From positions 66,155,287-66,219,286 of the forward strand of contig NC_088792.1 of NCBI RefSeq assembly GCF_011386835.1: DNA of 64,000 nt. Reading direction: 5' to 3'. The DNA comes from Chrysemys picta bellii (Eukaryota > Chordata > Testudines > Emydidae). This document shows, in pieces, positions 48,255 to 59,343 of the stretch (the stretch's first letter is position 1; each line of letters opens with the position of its first letter). Below the pieces are notes generated by a model that saw only the letters and a list, made by a program, of their open reading frames with translations, did no database searches and was not told the DNA's origin. The translations under genes and the position numbers were made by a program.

Positions 48255-50182
48255 TGAGATTAAACAGGGGTGAGCAGCTAAGCAGTTTGTTGTTAGCTGC
48301 CTTTTCAACAACCCTTTCAGACTGAGTAAATATTGATCTGTTTCAATCTGATAGCCCCAGAGGAAAACACCAAAGCATCTCAACAGCCTCCAAAAGTAAA
48401 CTTTAAAGGTGAACGCCGGTATTATAGAAAGATGCTAAACTTCGTTTGACATTTGGACGCTTAAAAAAAATGACTATAGTAAAGACAAACGAATTGTAAG
48501 AGATTTAAAAGAAAATGAACCACCTTGTCAGGTCAAATAATGCTTTTATTATTAACATTATTTTATGTCGCCCTCTTTACTTTCAGTTACAAAGATCAGG
48601 CGTCGGAAGTCTACAGATTTGTATTCCATTTTTCTTTATCAACGATTTGTTGTAGCGAAACCCAAGACAAGACTTTGAAGCAGAACGTGTTAGGTCCCTT
48701 TCATGTAATCTATTTGGGCAGCAAAAAGATACCCAGATTTTCGTTGAGGAAAGGTAAAGGGTTCTTTGGAAATGAATCGCTTGCCTGCAGATTTACGCAG
48801 TGACAAGCAGGAACTGCTACATTTAGTGTAGAACGTTTTGCTATGCTTTCTGTTCCATTAAGCCATCACCGGGGAGCCAGGTTGCAGAACCAAATTCCAA
48901 CATGTTTGGATACAGTTTTCGATATTGAAATCACCTCATTGGTATGCAAATGGCACTTTAACACATTAAAGGATCGGGAAGAGAGCCATCTGTTTTACTT
49001 TGTGGCCTTACACTAATAAACAAAAGGTAAAGTATAAGCCAGGCGGGGAAATGAAAGAAATATCTGCCTCTGCTTTGAAGTTCTGCTGCATTCACAGGAG
49101 CCTTTGGAGACAGCCCTGTGCTAGTGCAGATCTCTTTGCTCTTGATATGGCCGACGCGCCTGCAAATCAAGGCTTGTCTTTTTTGACACTGAAGTGAAGA
49201 AAATTTCGTTGACGCTCTATAGAGCCTCCAAGCAGAGTCAGCCGCTTTATGTAAAACTTGCCTACAGATGTGCAGGGAAGGAATAAGATGTTATTTGTTT
49301 GGGCTGAAATTCAAAAGCTAACATCAGTTTTATACCTCACATGTCTAGCTGAGCATGTCTGTACTCAGCCCTGAAATACAGTCAATAAAAAGAGGGGGGA
49401 GCTTTTTTTTAATCTGCAAACTGAATTAACCTGAATCGATGTATTTCAGGATTTCCTAAAGTTTACCTGAAAGAACTTGTTTTACGCACAGCGAAAACAT
49501 CCAATCGGTGTAGATTACTGTGCTCTTTGGCAAGAACAAGCTGTGTGTATCACCTGGGGGCGAAATACTCTTTGAAATAAGGGGCAAATGTGTAGCATTA
49601 GAGTTCCATCTCCGTGAAGAAGAAGCACTCAACTTTCCGGTTGTTAACGTCCTAAAGATGTCACTGGCAATGTAAAGAGGAGGGAGAATGAAGCTGGGTC
49701 AACTTTATACTAGGGATAATGAAATGTGACTCTCTTAACTATTGGCCTACGATGTGAAGAAAGACTGGCTGAAGACAGTTTCTTGCTTTTGAAGAGTGCT
49801 CTGTTTATAGATATGTCAACGTTCAGTTCGAGGTGAAAAGGTTAGCACTTGAACCAGGAAGTGCTAGTATTTGCGTTTCAAAAATAGATCTAGTTCATAA
49901 ATTCCCTCGTGCTGCAACAGAGAGGGGAGTTTTCTTATATTTTCTAAAGATACTATTGGTGAAACATGAAAAAGGATTCAGGCTTGTGTGATGTGGCACG
50001 GTTGAAAGGAACCACAGAGTTCTGACCTCAGCACAATAATGATTAGGAGAAATTACTTTTTATTAAGTAGCATATCAAAGGCCACATCAGTGAAAATGAA
50101 GAAACTGAAATGTTGAGCTAAGTATGATCAACAACGGCACAAAAAAAGTACCCAAACCAAGTATACCTGAAAGGTGAATATA
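48255..50182. other. Non-coding flank between the RARE and HOXA1 3' end
   Basis: No open frame of note and no transposon seen. Probably part of the retinoid-responsive 3' regulatory domain of HOXA1; this is inference from position. Confidence 0.4.
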
Positions 50183-50188
50183 TTTATT
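50183..50188 (-). terminator. HOXA1: Distal poly(A) signal of HOXA1 (candidate)
   Basis: AATAAA on the minus strand, about 1.08 kb after the stop codon. Confidence 0.45.
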
Positions 50189-50940
50189 ACAGACATTTTA
50201 GGACCCGTAAACTTTGCTCTGGATTCATCATTTACAGAATCTCAGAACCTTTAATGATTGTACAGAAAATCAGGAAGATGGTTTGCTCACAAATGACAAC
50301 TGATAAAACTCAGTGTACCTTACGTACATCAAAGCACTGTGCGTCATGCAAAGTTTCATACACGAATCACATAAAATATACATTCATTTGGCCATTCATC
50401 ACATTTACGATTTGGTCGAAAAGACATCAAGTCTAAGGAAGGATTAATATGAAAATAGGAGTAGGTCAGGTCTTTGGGATAATATACCCTTAGGTCCAAT
50501 ATAATCCAGCACAGATGGGGGGAGGTGGGGTGGGAGCACACTAAGCAAAGTTTACAAAACCTAGTGCAATTGAAGCTTTTTTCTTCTATCTCATTAAAAG
50601 AAATGGTGCTATTATTTGAGGTATCTGATTGACATTAACGAATTTGGCTGATATGATCATCACTTTTAACAATATAAAATTGAATCAACTTTGAGAATGT
50701 ACCTACCCTATTTAATCTGATAATCTAGACATCATTTCTAAAAAATCTGTAAAAAGATAAATCTCTTGGACAAGTATTTACAACCAGCAAACTCATACAC
50801 ACGAAAAAGAATACATTAAATTAAAGGATGAAAGGTCTATAATTCGTGTAAACACTTTCAATAGTGCATCTCTTCATGAGGTTATGTACTCCATATATCC
50901 TGTCTTTATGTAAGGAAAAATATAGAAACGTCCTTGCAAT

Positions 50941-50946
50941 TTTATT
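50941..50946 (-). terminator. HOXA1: Proximal poly(A) signal of HOXA1 (candidate)
   Basis: AATAAA on the minus strand, about 0.32 kb after the stop codon. Confidence 0.4.
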
Positions 50947-51264
50947 CTACTGAGAGAAACTCTTAGCTGTGCCAACAGATCTTCTGCTGCAAATTGCAGC
51001 GCTAGCTGGAATTTTAAAAAATATGAATTTTGAATAAGTGGTCATCAGAAACCTGATTATGGAAACCACTAAATTGTTTAGTTCTGCATAGACTAAACAG
51101 CTGGGGGAGCCTTCTAAAACCAAATTCACTTGAAACAAGTTGATTGATGTAAAGATGACCTAAATATTAAAATATACTGTAAATCAATAAAGCTTTGCTA
51201 AAAAATGTGGTTTTAGAGTCGGAGTCATATATCTAAAACAGTGGGGGGGGGGGGCAGAAATATT

Positions 51265-52662
51265 TCAATTTGAGGTAGTTAGAGTGTCTGAGGTAGATGA
51301 AGCTGGTGAAGGGGTACATGGGGATGAACTGGACTTTTCTGATGATTCCTCTGTTTTTTCTTCACTTCCTGTCGGGGTAGCAGGGGAAATAGGTAGCAAC
51401 CCCTCTTTCTCTCTTTTCTTCTGCTTCATCCTACGGTTCTGGAACCAGATCTTCACCTGTGTTTCATTAAGTTGCAGTGAAGCAGCTATCTCCACCCTCC
51501 TGGCCCTTGTCAAGTACTTGTTGAAATGGAATTCTTTCTCCAGTTCTGTGAGCTGCTTAGTGGTAAAATTGGTTCTAACGGTGTTGGGCTGACCTACGTA
51601 TCCGTACTCTCCAGCTTTCCCTGCAAAAGTATATGAAACGTTAAATAAGTGATATATAGGTGACATAATCAATATGTACACAGAGGTAAAACGATATGGA
51701 ACAAGAACTTCTTAAAAAGAGGGACAGTGAGTGATGGAGTGTGAGGTGCTAACATAAAGTCGGCCACTAGTGTGTATCAAAGGAAACTTGATAAGTTGTT
51801 TACAAATTACAAGAAATATTACCACAGAAAAACCAGCATGGAACTGCCATTATATCAGATTGATGAATCTTTCCATACTCAGAGGTCTCAGATCTCCTTA
51901 CCTATAAAAAAACAAGGCACCTGTACACTATAGGTAAGAAGTCAGCATGATTTGGGTTCGTTTTGTTTTATTAAAGAAAGTGGAAGAGGAAAGAAACAGC
52001 CCCCTGCTCTGAAATCACGACTAACCTGTTTTAGGCGGGTTTCTTTTAACTTTCATCCAGTCAAAGGTTTGTGCTGGAGGCGAGGTCTCTGCAGAAGGAG
52101 AGCGACAAGCTTCTTGGTGGCTGGCATGGAGAGGGGATAAGGTACTATAACTCGCTAGAGTCAGATTCTGCTGCTCTTGTCCGTATGGGGGGTGAATGTA
52201 CTGAGCGGGACCCACCGTGCCCCCAGCATAACCTTGGTGGGAGTGGTGATGCTGGACCATGGAAGATGAGATAGTTCCAGAGTAAACGGCCGGGGTGCAT
52301 GGGGGATACCCTCCACTTACATCTGCTTCCTGATTTAGTGCGTAGTGACTGTAACCCGCGCTGAAGTTCTGGGTGCCATATCCCGGGCTACAGCTAGAGT
52401 GCGAGTAGGACATGCCCAGGTTGTTGTGATGCTGGTAGGCACCGGTCTGGTGGTGGTGATGGTGGTGGTGATGGGGACTTATCTGGACCCCCCTACCAAC
52501 CATAAAGCGATCGTCCCCGTTGCAGCTACTGGCAGTGACCGCACAGGACTGGAAAGTTGTAATCCCATGATCTGGGGGAGGATAGGCTCGGGAAGAGCAT
52601 GCCCCGGACTCTCCGCTGAGGATGGGGTAATCGAGGAAGGAACTCATCCTCGCCGTGTCCAT
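51265..52662 (-). CDS. HOXA1: Homeobox protein Hox-A1
   Basis: HOXA1 is a nuclear sequence-specific transcription factor that patterns rhombomeres 4-5, the inner ear and cranial nerves, acting with PBX and MEIS/PREP partners. Coding exons are 52662-52026 and 51620-51265 with a 405-bp intron (GTTAGT donor, TTTTGCAG acceptor), giving 330 aa against 335 in human. Start: ATG at 52662, [15 protein letters not shown], matching the family's N terminus. An eight-histidine run sits at residues 64-71 (longer in human). The PBX-binding hexapeptide TFDWMK is at 199-204. The homeodomain spans 224-283 with W271, F272, Q273 and N274 in the recognition helix (WFQNRRMK). The serine-rich tail ends in TLTTSN. 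Both exons are intact. The gene is transcribed leftward, with HOXA2 upstream; the 3' RARE at 48238-48254 is its known regulator. Confidence 0.98.
51621..52025 (-). other. HOXA1: HOXA1 intron
   Basis: Single 405-bp phase-1 intron splitting the glycine codon before the KAGEYGY linker, as in other vertebrates. No repeat inside. Confidence 0.9.
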
Positions 52663-52860
52663 TTATCACCGAGTGACCGGGTCTTCGGAGTCCTGAGTGA
52701 CCGTGCCAACTTTCTCACTTCCTCCATGGGGCCAGGAGAAAAATGATATGAATGTACAGTGAGAGGGGGACACGTGAGGGCGGCAGCCAATGGCTGACCC
52801 TCCTGCTAAAATTTCCCTGCTCCTGCTGGTGATGGATCACCGTTCCAGTGGCATTTAAAT
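52663..52860 (-). promoter_or_regulatory. HOXA1: HOXA1 proximal promoter and 5' UTR
   Basis: Upstream of the HOXA1 ATG lie an E-box CACGTG (52771-52776) and an inverted CCAAT box (CCAAT on the plus strand at 52787-52791). No good TATA box is seen. The region borders a CpG-rich block and could serve divergent transcription of HOXA1 (left) and the antisense lncRNA (right). Confidence 0.55.
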
Positions 52861-53640
52861 TCCGAGCGCTCCTCCATCAAGGTGACGCGGAGCCACCACC
52901 ACCTCCTCTCGCCCCCCCCCCGTCCCCCTCCCCCTTAGCCAGTGGATTGGGGCTTCAGAGCCGGGGCCAGAGAGACAGTGTGAGCCCAGGCGCTCAGCCT
53001 GCAGCAGCTGACGCGGAGGCGCCTCTGGAGGGCGGTGGAGGGGGGGTGCTCCTGCTGCATGGATTACAGGGCTCGGAGACCCAGCTGGAGGAACCCAGGT
53101 AAGACGGGCGCTCCCACGCTTTCTGCTCGCAGAACAGTTAGTGGCCGCTCCCTTCCCCGCAGCGCGCTTGGGAGGATTTCTGCCACTATCAGCACCGCTC
53201 CGGGGGGAATCTCCTTTACGGATGGCTCGAGAATGCACCGCTCTTGCTGGTGCGGTCAGGACAGCCCGTTCCCCCTGCCCCCCGGCTGGCTGATCCTTGT
53301 GCGGGGCCCAACTGGACGGGCAAGCGGGCTGTGCAGAAGGGAGCCCCGCGCAGCATTTAGGGGCTGGAGGCATGCGGCGGGGGGGGGAGGGGAACACGCC
53401 TGGGTGTCCCCTTTCCGGGAGCCTCCGCAGAGCCCCGCGCTCGACCAGCCAAGAGTTAAAGGGGCTTGTCCATCTCCGTCCCCATCGCGCCGATGTTATT
53501 AGCATGGAAATGAGGCGCTTTTGTAATTTAACCCCATTGTGCTGCAGGCAGGCGGGCTCGCCCGGCTTCTGCCACCGCGCCCAGGCATGGGGCGCGGAGC
53601 GGCCGGAGCGCTGCTGCAGCGGCCCCTATTTGAGGCTCTG
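52850..53640. promoter_or_regulatory. CpG island between HOXA1 and HOTAIRM1
   Basis: Distinctly GC- and CpG-rich compared with the AT-rich surroundings (CGCG and GCGC strings are frequent). The long frames on both strands (for example 53505-52855 minus and 53297-53851 plus) are products of this composition. It matches the CpG island at the HOXA1/HOTAIRM1 promoter known in mammals. Confidence 0.7.
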
Positions 53641-53802
53641 CCCAGCTAACCAGAGGTTACGTGAGCTCAGTCGGTTTCGGGGCTGGGGAGGGAGGACTGA
53701 AGAGGGGGCAGGAAGATGGATGACGATTGCAAACGGGGGGGGCAGGCAGGAAGCTTTTCCAGGTTCTGCAATCCATCTGCTGGGGTCCCGCGGCTCCCGT
53801 GC

Positions 53803-53843
53803 CACACACACAACACACACACACACACACACAAACACACACA
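53803..53843. repeat. (CA)n microsatellite
   Basis: Imperfect CA repeat. Confidence 0.9.
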
Positions 53844-56800
53844 ATGCGTGAGATCTAGGAACAGTTCCTAACGATAAACACACCCAAGCACCGGATGACA
53901 TGTCCAGGGGTAAGGGGGTGGGGGGAGAGAGAAGGAGGTGAGGGGCCACTGCAGTCCCTAACTCCAATTAATTCTCTTTGTCACTTGGTGGCTGCGTACT
54001 CCACCACAGAGTATACAGAGAGTAGAGGGGAGAGTAAACAGATGGCTGCTGGCAGAGGTGTCCCCCCCCCCACCACATACACACACAGCCTGTGTGAGCT
54101 ATCTCAGAATTTACTAAAACTTTCTCTTGTTCCAGACAAGGAAAATAGAACTGATGTATAGAACAGCATGGATGATAGTTGGTATTTGCCATTGATTTCC
54201 CATTCACCTTATCTATTCAGACGGATACAGGCAGTTACAGAGCTAGTCAAACATGTGCAGCCAGCCACAGAACTTCGGAAATAGTTTTATTCTTGTCTTT
54301 TTCAGCCTGGCGAACAGTGTGTGGATTTATGCAGATGCACTTCAACTTTGGCAGATTTTGCATTGTCACCATGCCCGATTGATTGTTGTTTATATTTTAA
54401 AATATAAAGGGCTATTTCCGCCTTGACTCTCCAGCCCCCTCCCTCCAGCCACCCACACATACTAAGTGCAACATCCTCTTCCAAGTGATAAGCCACCAAA
54501 AGTGTTCGAGGCTCCTATTAGGCCACCCATGTATCCATTTCACCTCCACAGCCCCCCTGACGCCACCGAAAAAACGAATATATGTTCCCCCGTCCCAAGT
54601 GTATCCATAAAAAGATTTGTCCTTCTATTTTACAGTTTACAAACATGCCTAGATAACAGCCGTTTGAAAACTTTCGATTTCTTAAAATCCGTGGGAGTGG
54701 GAAGTCCAGCAAGCATATATGGAACGATGCTCAACCTTTTTTGGCTGCAATATTGTCTTATTTAATTCTTGTCAATCAGTTGTGATAAGTGCTGTATAAA
54801 TCAGGTGCAAACACAGGCTGGTGTATCTGTTTACTATAAAAGAGATGGCTTTTTCCAGGGTGTTTTTTTTCACTACTTTAACGATTAACAAAACTGTTTA
54901 GTATACCGTATATGTATAATTTATTTATAAACATCGTTGATGTTATACCATCACATTAAAAGAACAGAATTGTTTACTAAAAGAACAGCAAACTTCTCTC
55001 TATTTAAAATCAACTATCTGCGCATAGAATTCCTCTCTATATATTTACCCGTAATTTTTGCCAAAGAACAGCTCCTCTGCTTCCTTTAAATTGTTTCCCT
55101 TCATTTCTGTACTATTGTTTTGAAGAAATCCGCGTCTTTTGTTACATTGTCTCTCCTCTAATGCCTCGAATTCTGCTGCCATTACAGAGCCTCAGTGCAA
55201 CATAATGGGAAGGGGACACATCACGGGTAAATACCTCTTCATCCCCCCAACGAGAAAAGTTGCCATCGGACACGGTCGCAAATGCACACAAAATTCAGAG
55301 CTGTGCTATTTTAAAAGTCAAACCTTTCTGCTAGCTCCCACCCTGCCTCCTTTGTTGCTTCGGTCCATCGTGGTTTGCAGAAAGTCGAGTTTGCATCTCC
55401 AGCAATTCAAGCCTTTGAAGCATTTCTGCTGCCTGATGCACATTCTTGGGACATTCCCCAAATAATACGCTATGTGTCTCGCCCCCCCCCACACACACAC
55501 TCAAGATTTAGGGGTTACAATGAGTTTCTTAGAGAAATTCTATCTCAGATAGATTCGCAGATATTGATTTTAAATATATCCTGAGAGACGTTTACTGGTC
55601 TTTTACTAAACAATTCTGTTCATTTAAGATGCTATGACATCACTCTGTATATACATCATATATAAATATCTAAAAGCCAATCATATATTAACAATTAAAT
55701 CCCATTGGAACCCTGTAACATGCGTTAAAATACTCGACGAAACTGCCCTCTGACCAAAGCGAAAGTGCTCAAGCAGCGAAAGAAAAGAAGCAGGGCCGAG
55801 GTTTTTGCGGCATCCGCAGCTTAGCCAATCTGTTGTTTTAAACGAGCAATAAAAATGAATTATGACTAAACGCCTTCGAACTTAATGGTTTTAGACGGGG
55901 ATCCCCGGCTTCGGCAAATGCGTAAGAGGATTTTTATTTGTGCATGTGCTCCTGCCATTGATCTCTTTGATGACATTCTCATTCATAGAAAGAGTGTGAT
56001 TTATGAGTTTAGGAAGAATTGCATCCAACCCCTTCCAGCTATTGCCCACGCATCTCAGCTCCACAACGTGTTGCGGATCAGAGAAACAACACACCTCAAA
56101 TGAAATGGAAACAAACTACTTGAGACAAATGAATCCATTCACTGTGTTTCAGAAATATTCCGGAATACTCAAAATCAAGGGTCGACGGATATGTGGGCAG
56201 CAAAACTGCCTGCTAGCATCTGTTGCTTGGTTTTAGAAGAATAAAAAACGCTCACCTTCTGAACTGGGTGATTAATATCGATAATATTCTTACCAAATTA
56301 GCTGGAATTTTTAATGTGCTTCTTTACTGCTGTAACTGAGGAAGTAACACATTTTGGACAGTGGGCCGCTGAACTGGCTCCATTGAAATTTAAACATGTT
56401 AACCATTAGCTTCCAGTTTTAATGATCAACCCTTGGCATCGCAAACCGGTTTAAAAAGAAAGGGATTTTTTTGTTATGGGACCCCCGCAGAAATCTCCGA
56501 AAGAATGGCTCTAAGAACTTAAGTCCGTCCTAAATGTATTTTTACACATAATAACATTTTTTTATTTCCTCTCTTTTTTAGATTTATTTTCTTGGGACCT
56601 TTCAGCACATGGGAGCTAATCCAAGGCGTACTTTGTTAGCATTTGTATTTTTAAAGAAGTGTTTCAGAAAACGACTTGCTGGACACCTAACCGTTGAGTT
56701 ATAGAAAAATATGATGCTTGAAATGAGCCAGTTTCTATAGCAGGCACGTTCCCCATTTACAATAGATTCTATTTTGTCTGTAACCGCAAAGCTGCATATA

Positions 56801-56970
56801 TATGGTGTTTGTCACAGTTTAGAAAATGCAAGACTTGTATTCACACATAGAATAACGTGTTATGTGTACATTAAAAGGAAGAAATCTTTATGTGAACTCT
56901 GTGGGTGTTTTAGTTATATTTGTTTGTGGGAATCATCGGGTACTTTCATTTGACTTATGAGAACCTTTGC
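53844..56970. other. HOXA1-HOXA2 intergenic DNA
   Basis: AT-rich, no transposon recognised, no supported protein-coding frame. It probably includes introns and exons of the antisense lncRNA and regulatory DNA. Short low-complexity tracts only: a C10 run at 54062-54071 and a C9 run followed by (AC)n at 55482-55500. Confidence 0.5.
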
Positions 56971-57078
56971 AATAAAGAATTTAAATGTGATTTTTTCTCT
57001 CTAATAAATATATTAAATTACCAAAAGGAGTGAGATTGTGACCAGAATGTCTTAATTTTATTTCTGATGTTAAATAAA
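56971..57078 (+). terminator. Plus-strand poly(A) signal cluster (lncRNA 3' end)
   Basis: Three AATAAA hexamers (56971, 57003, 57073) within 108 bp on the plus strand, directly opposite the expected 3' end of HOXA2. Convergent 3' ends are known for HOTAIRM1 and HOXA2. Confidence 0.5.
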
Positions 57079-57155
57079 GGGGGGGGGGAAATACCCGTTA
57101 TGGTCTGAGTCTAGAGAGAGAGAAGAAAGTTACTTGTAGCAAACAAGAATTTATT
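57057..57155 (-). terminator. HOXA2: HOXA2 poly(A) signals (candidates)
   Basis: Minus-strand AATAAA at 57155-57150 (0.3 kb past the stop) and at 57062-57057 (0.4 kb). Either would give a short 3' UTR. Confidence 0.5.
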
Positions 57156-57451
57156 CTACCAAAAATACTTATGACAACGCATCCTAATGTAATACAAAAA
57201 TAAAAAGAAAGTGAAAATACAATTCTATATGATCACTTTCTTACAGGCCTCATATATTGCTTTAATAGAGGGACCTAGAATGTGGCTAGGTTAAACTGAA
57301 CACAACTAAAACTTCATAAGAAACAGTAAAAATGGCTCTGGAACACAGTAAAGGGAATTAATAAACAGAAAATACTGACCAGGAAAAGAAAAATAAAAGA
57401 AAGTAATTTGAAACAAGCCATAACCCTTGGCGACAGGACGTCTTTAATTTC

Positions 57452-59115
57452 TCAATAATTCAGATGCTGCAAGTCAATTGTAGTGAGTGTGTCTGTAAAA
57501 AAGTCAAAACTGTCAGCAGAAATATCTACAGGACTGTCCAGAGATCCTGGCAAACTGGGTGAAACTGCATCTGAAAGCTGTAGGCAGGAATCTGTGGAGA
57601 AAACGTTAAAGTCCTGTAAAGAAGGGACATCTAGGGCCTCAGGACTGTCATTGTTCAGGCCAGCTGCACAGTTCTGGGCCATTGTTGATAGGCAGTTTTG
57701 AACAGTGGGTGACTGATGCTGAAAATGTTTCAGATTTTTCTCATTGCTTGTTAAAGGCGAAACTGGGAAACTTTGGGACTCTCCATTGTGTACATTCTGA
57801 GCCTGCTGTTGAGATAGTGCATTTTGTTGAAAAGTGTAACCTTCCCTTTCCAAAAGAGCGCCTGAGACATTATTGAGAGTTTGCTCAAAGAGCGATTTCT
57901 CCTCCTCCTCTTCTGCTTTCTCGCTGTCCTCTAGATTCTTAAATTTCCCCTCACTGTTTTGGTTCTCCTTACACTGGGTCTGTCTCTTGTGCTTCATCCT
58001 TCTGTTCTGGAACCAGACTTTTACTTGTCTCTCAGTCAAATCCAGCAAAGCTGCGATCTCTACCCTCCTTGGTCTACAGAGATACTTGTTGAAATGAAAT
58101 TCTTTTTCTAGCTCCAAAAGCTGGGTGTTGGTATAAGCCGTCCTCAGCCTCCTAGATCCACCGTTACCACTTTCGGGGATTTCATGAGACTCTGTAAAAA
58201 CAGATAAATGCACAGTATGAATTTTAGCATCCCAGCACATTCCACCTCAGCGAGGGGAAAGATATATGTGTGTGTATATATATATATAGCATAAAATATC
58301 AACTGCAACAAAATGGCCGCCCTTGGCTGCAGTAAATCCATTGTGTTGCACTCCTGTGCTCCCGATACTGTGGACCCCCTTCCACCTCAATAAAATTATT
58401 GCATCTAGCTCCCAAACCTACCAGAGCAAACTTTATATTAGCCATACTACAATTTATAATTAATGCATCAGCTGCTTAGCTGAGCAGGAGCAATCTATCA
58501 CTCTTCATTACTGTCAAATATCCTAACTCTAGGACAGCAAGACAAGAGGAGGTCAGCTCCAACTCAGATAAATCATCCCACATTAAACAAGTTAGGGAAA
58601 GTTTGGGGTTTTAATAACACTGTGGAGCCCACCAGTTTATTTCCTCCTCCTCCTCCAAATCATTTCCAGTGAAGTTGGGAAAGCAACAATCCAAGGAAAA
58701 GGGCTAGCTCTAGGGGAAAGTCTTTGAACTGACCTTTGTGGCTTAGGCAGGCTGGTCCAGTGGCTGAGGCTGAGGCCGAAGCAAGCGGGAGGGTAGTTTT
58801 CTTGGAGGCTTTTTTCTCTTTCATCCAGGGGTACTCCGGAGGCTGCAAGGCGCCGGCTGGCACCGGGCTGCTGCTGCTGACATTAGGGCTCTGCTTGGGA
58901 CGGCTGCTGCTGGTGTGGCGAGGGTGGCTGCCTGGGTTCAGGCTGGGGATGGTCTGCTCAAAAGGAGGAGGAATCAGTGTCGAGTGTGAAAGCGTCGAGT
59001 TCTTGATTGATGAACTTTGAAATGTATCACCGACAGGGGGAAAAGATGTCAGGCACTCAGCAAGCGATGGCTGACTATTGATAAAACCAATCTCTCGCTC
59101 AAATTCGAAATTCAT
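57452..59115 (-). CDS. HOXA2: Homeobox protein Hox-A2
   Basis: HOXA2 is a nuclear transcription factor that sets second pharyngeal arch identity and patterns rhombomeres 2-3; it is the most anteriorly expressed Hox gene. Coding exons are 59115-58734 and 58191-57452 with a 542-bp intron (GTCAGT donor, TTTTTACAG acceptor), giving 373 aa against 376 in human. The start is the ATG at 59115 ([11 protein letters not shown]); an in-frame upstream TTG is not used. The PBX-binding hexapeptide YPWM is at 95-98. The homeodomain is at 140-199 with W187, Q189 and N190 ([13 protein letters not shown]). The C terminus ends in [10 protein letters not shown] as in all vertebrate HOXA2. A Ser/Ala dipeptide run ([10 protein letters not shown]) replaces the polyalanine of mammals. 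In mouse and chick the second exon also houses a rhombomere 2 enhancer. Confidence 0.98.
58461..58470 (-). promoter_or_regulatory. HOXA2: Hox/Pbx bipartite site in HOXA2 intron
   Basis: TGATGCATTA on the minus strand fits TGATNNATNN, the HOX-PBX heterodimer consensus. One of three in this intron. Confidence 0.7.
58491..58500 (-). promoter_or_regulatory. HOXA2: Hox/Pbx bipartite site in HOXA2 intron
   Basis: TGATAGATTG on the minus strand is a strong HOX1-group/PBX consensus match, 10 bp from the Prep/Meis site. Confidence 0.8.
58511..58516 (+). promoter_or_regulatory. HOXA2: Prep/Meis site in HOXA2 intron
   Basis: CTGTCA, the PREP/MEIS core, lying between Hox/Pbx sites as expected for a cooperative HOX-PBX-PREP module. 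Confidence 0.75.
58566..58575 (-). promoter_or_regulatory. HOXA2: Hox/Pbx bipartite site in HOXA2 intron
   Basis: TGATTTATCT on the minus strand fits TGATNNATNN; third site of the module. Confidence 0.65.
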
Positions 59116-59343
59116 GGCCTTCAACTCGCAGCCCCCTTGGAGAAAAAGTTCCCTCTTATTGAGGGTTTTTGGGGGGGAGGGGGGAAAGGCCCAGGAAAAA
59201 GGAGAGAGAGAAGAAAAAATATATCATAGAAGATCGCTGGTGGGGTGTTTTTTTTCTAATTCACTGATTACAGCCGTATGGGGACCGTGCTACTATTAAA
59301 CTATTGAATTCATGGAGACAAGGTTGAAATTGGACCGAATTGG

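Larger units (their letters stand above)
50183..51264 (-). other. HOXA1: HOXA1 3' UTR (estimated)
   Basis: AT-rich sequence following the HOXA1 stop. Two minus-strand AATAAA signals bound the likely 3' end: one at 50946-50941 (about 0.3 kb UTR) and one at 50188-50183 (about 1.1 kb UTR, closer to the long UTR known for mammalian HOXA1). Contains a G11 tract at 51243-51254 (C11 on the sense strand). The exact cleavage site cannot be read from sequence. Confidence 0.5.
52850..57078 (+). ncRNA. HOTAIRM1: HOTAIRM1-like antisense lncRNA (partial model)
   Basis: In mammals HOTAIRM1 is transcribed from the HOXA1 CpG island away from HOXA1 and ends just short of the HOXA2 3' end; it modulates HOXA1/HOXA2 expression during myeloid and neural differentiation. 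Here the plus strand shows a perfect splice donor, CCAG|GTAAGA, with the exon ending at 53098, inside the CpG island about 0.4 kb from the HOXA1 ATG. Plus-strand poly(A) signals occur at 56971-56976, 57003-57008 and 57073-57078, just before the HOXA2 3' UTR. Middle exons are not resolved; a TTTTTCAG acceptor at about 54297-54304 is one candidate. The start point is a guess. Assignment rests on position, strand and these signals, not on a sequence match. Confidence 0.5.
58192..58733 (-). other. HOXA2: HOXA2 intron
   Basis: Single 542-bp phase-1 intron between the hexapeptide and homeodomain exons. It holds the four sites annotated separately, plus a short (TA)n near 58276-58288. Confidence 0.9.

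Noticed and set aside
52855..53505. 216-aa minus-strand open frame just upstream of HOXA1
   Set aside because: It lies in the CpG island, is rich in Arg/Pro/Gly/Ala and has no domain. Frames of similar length occur on the plus strand in the same place, so it is a composition effect.
53297..53851. 184-aa plus-strand open frame in the CpG island
   Set aside because: Ends in a Thr-His repeat from the CA microsatellite; no domain; starts in GC-rich sequence without support.
58660..59124. Longer HOXA2 first exon starting at 59124 and running past 58734
   Set aside because: The upstream codon is TTG, and sequence after 58734 is intron; the ATG at 59115 and the GTCAGT donor fit all vertebrate HOXA2 proteins.
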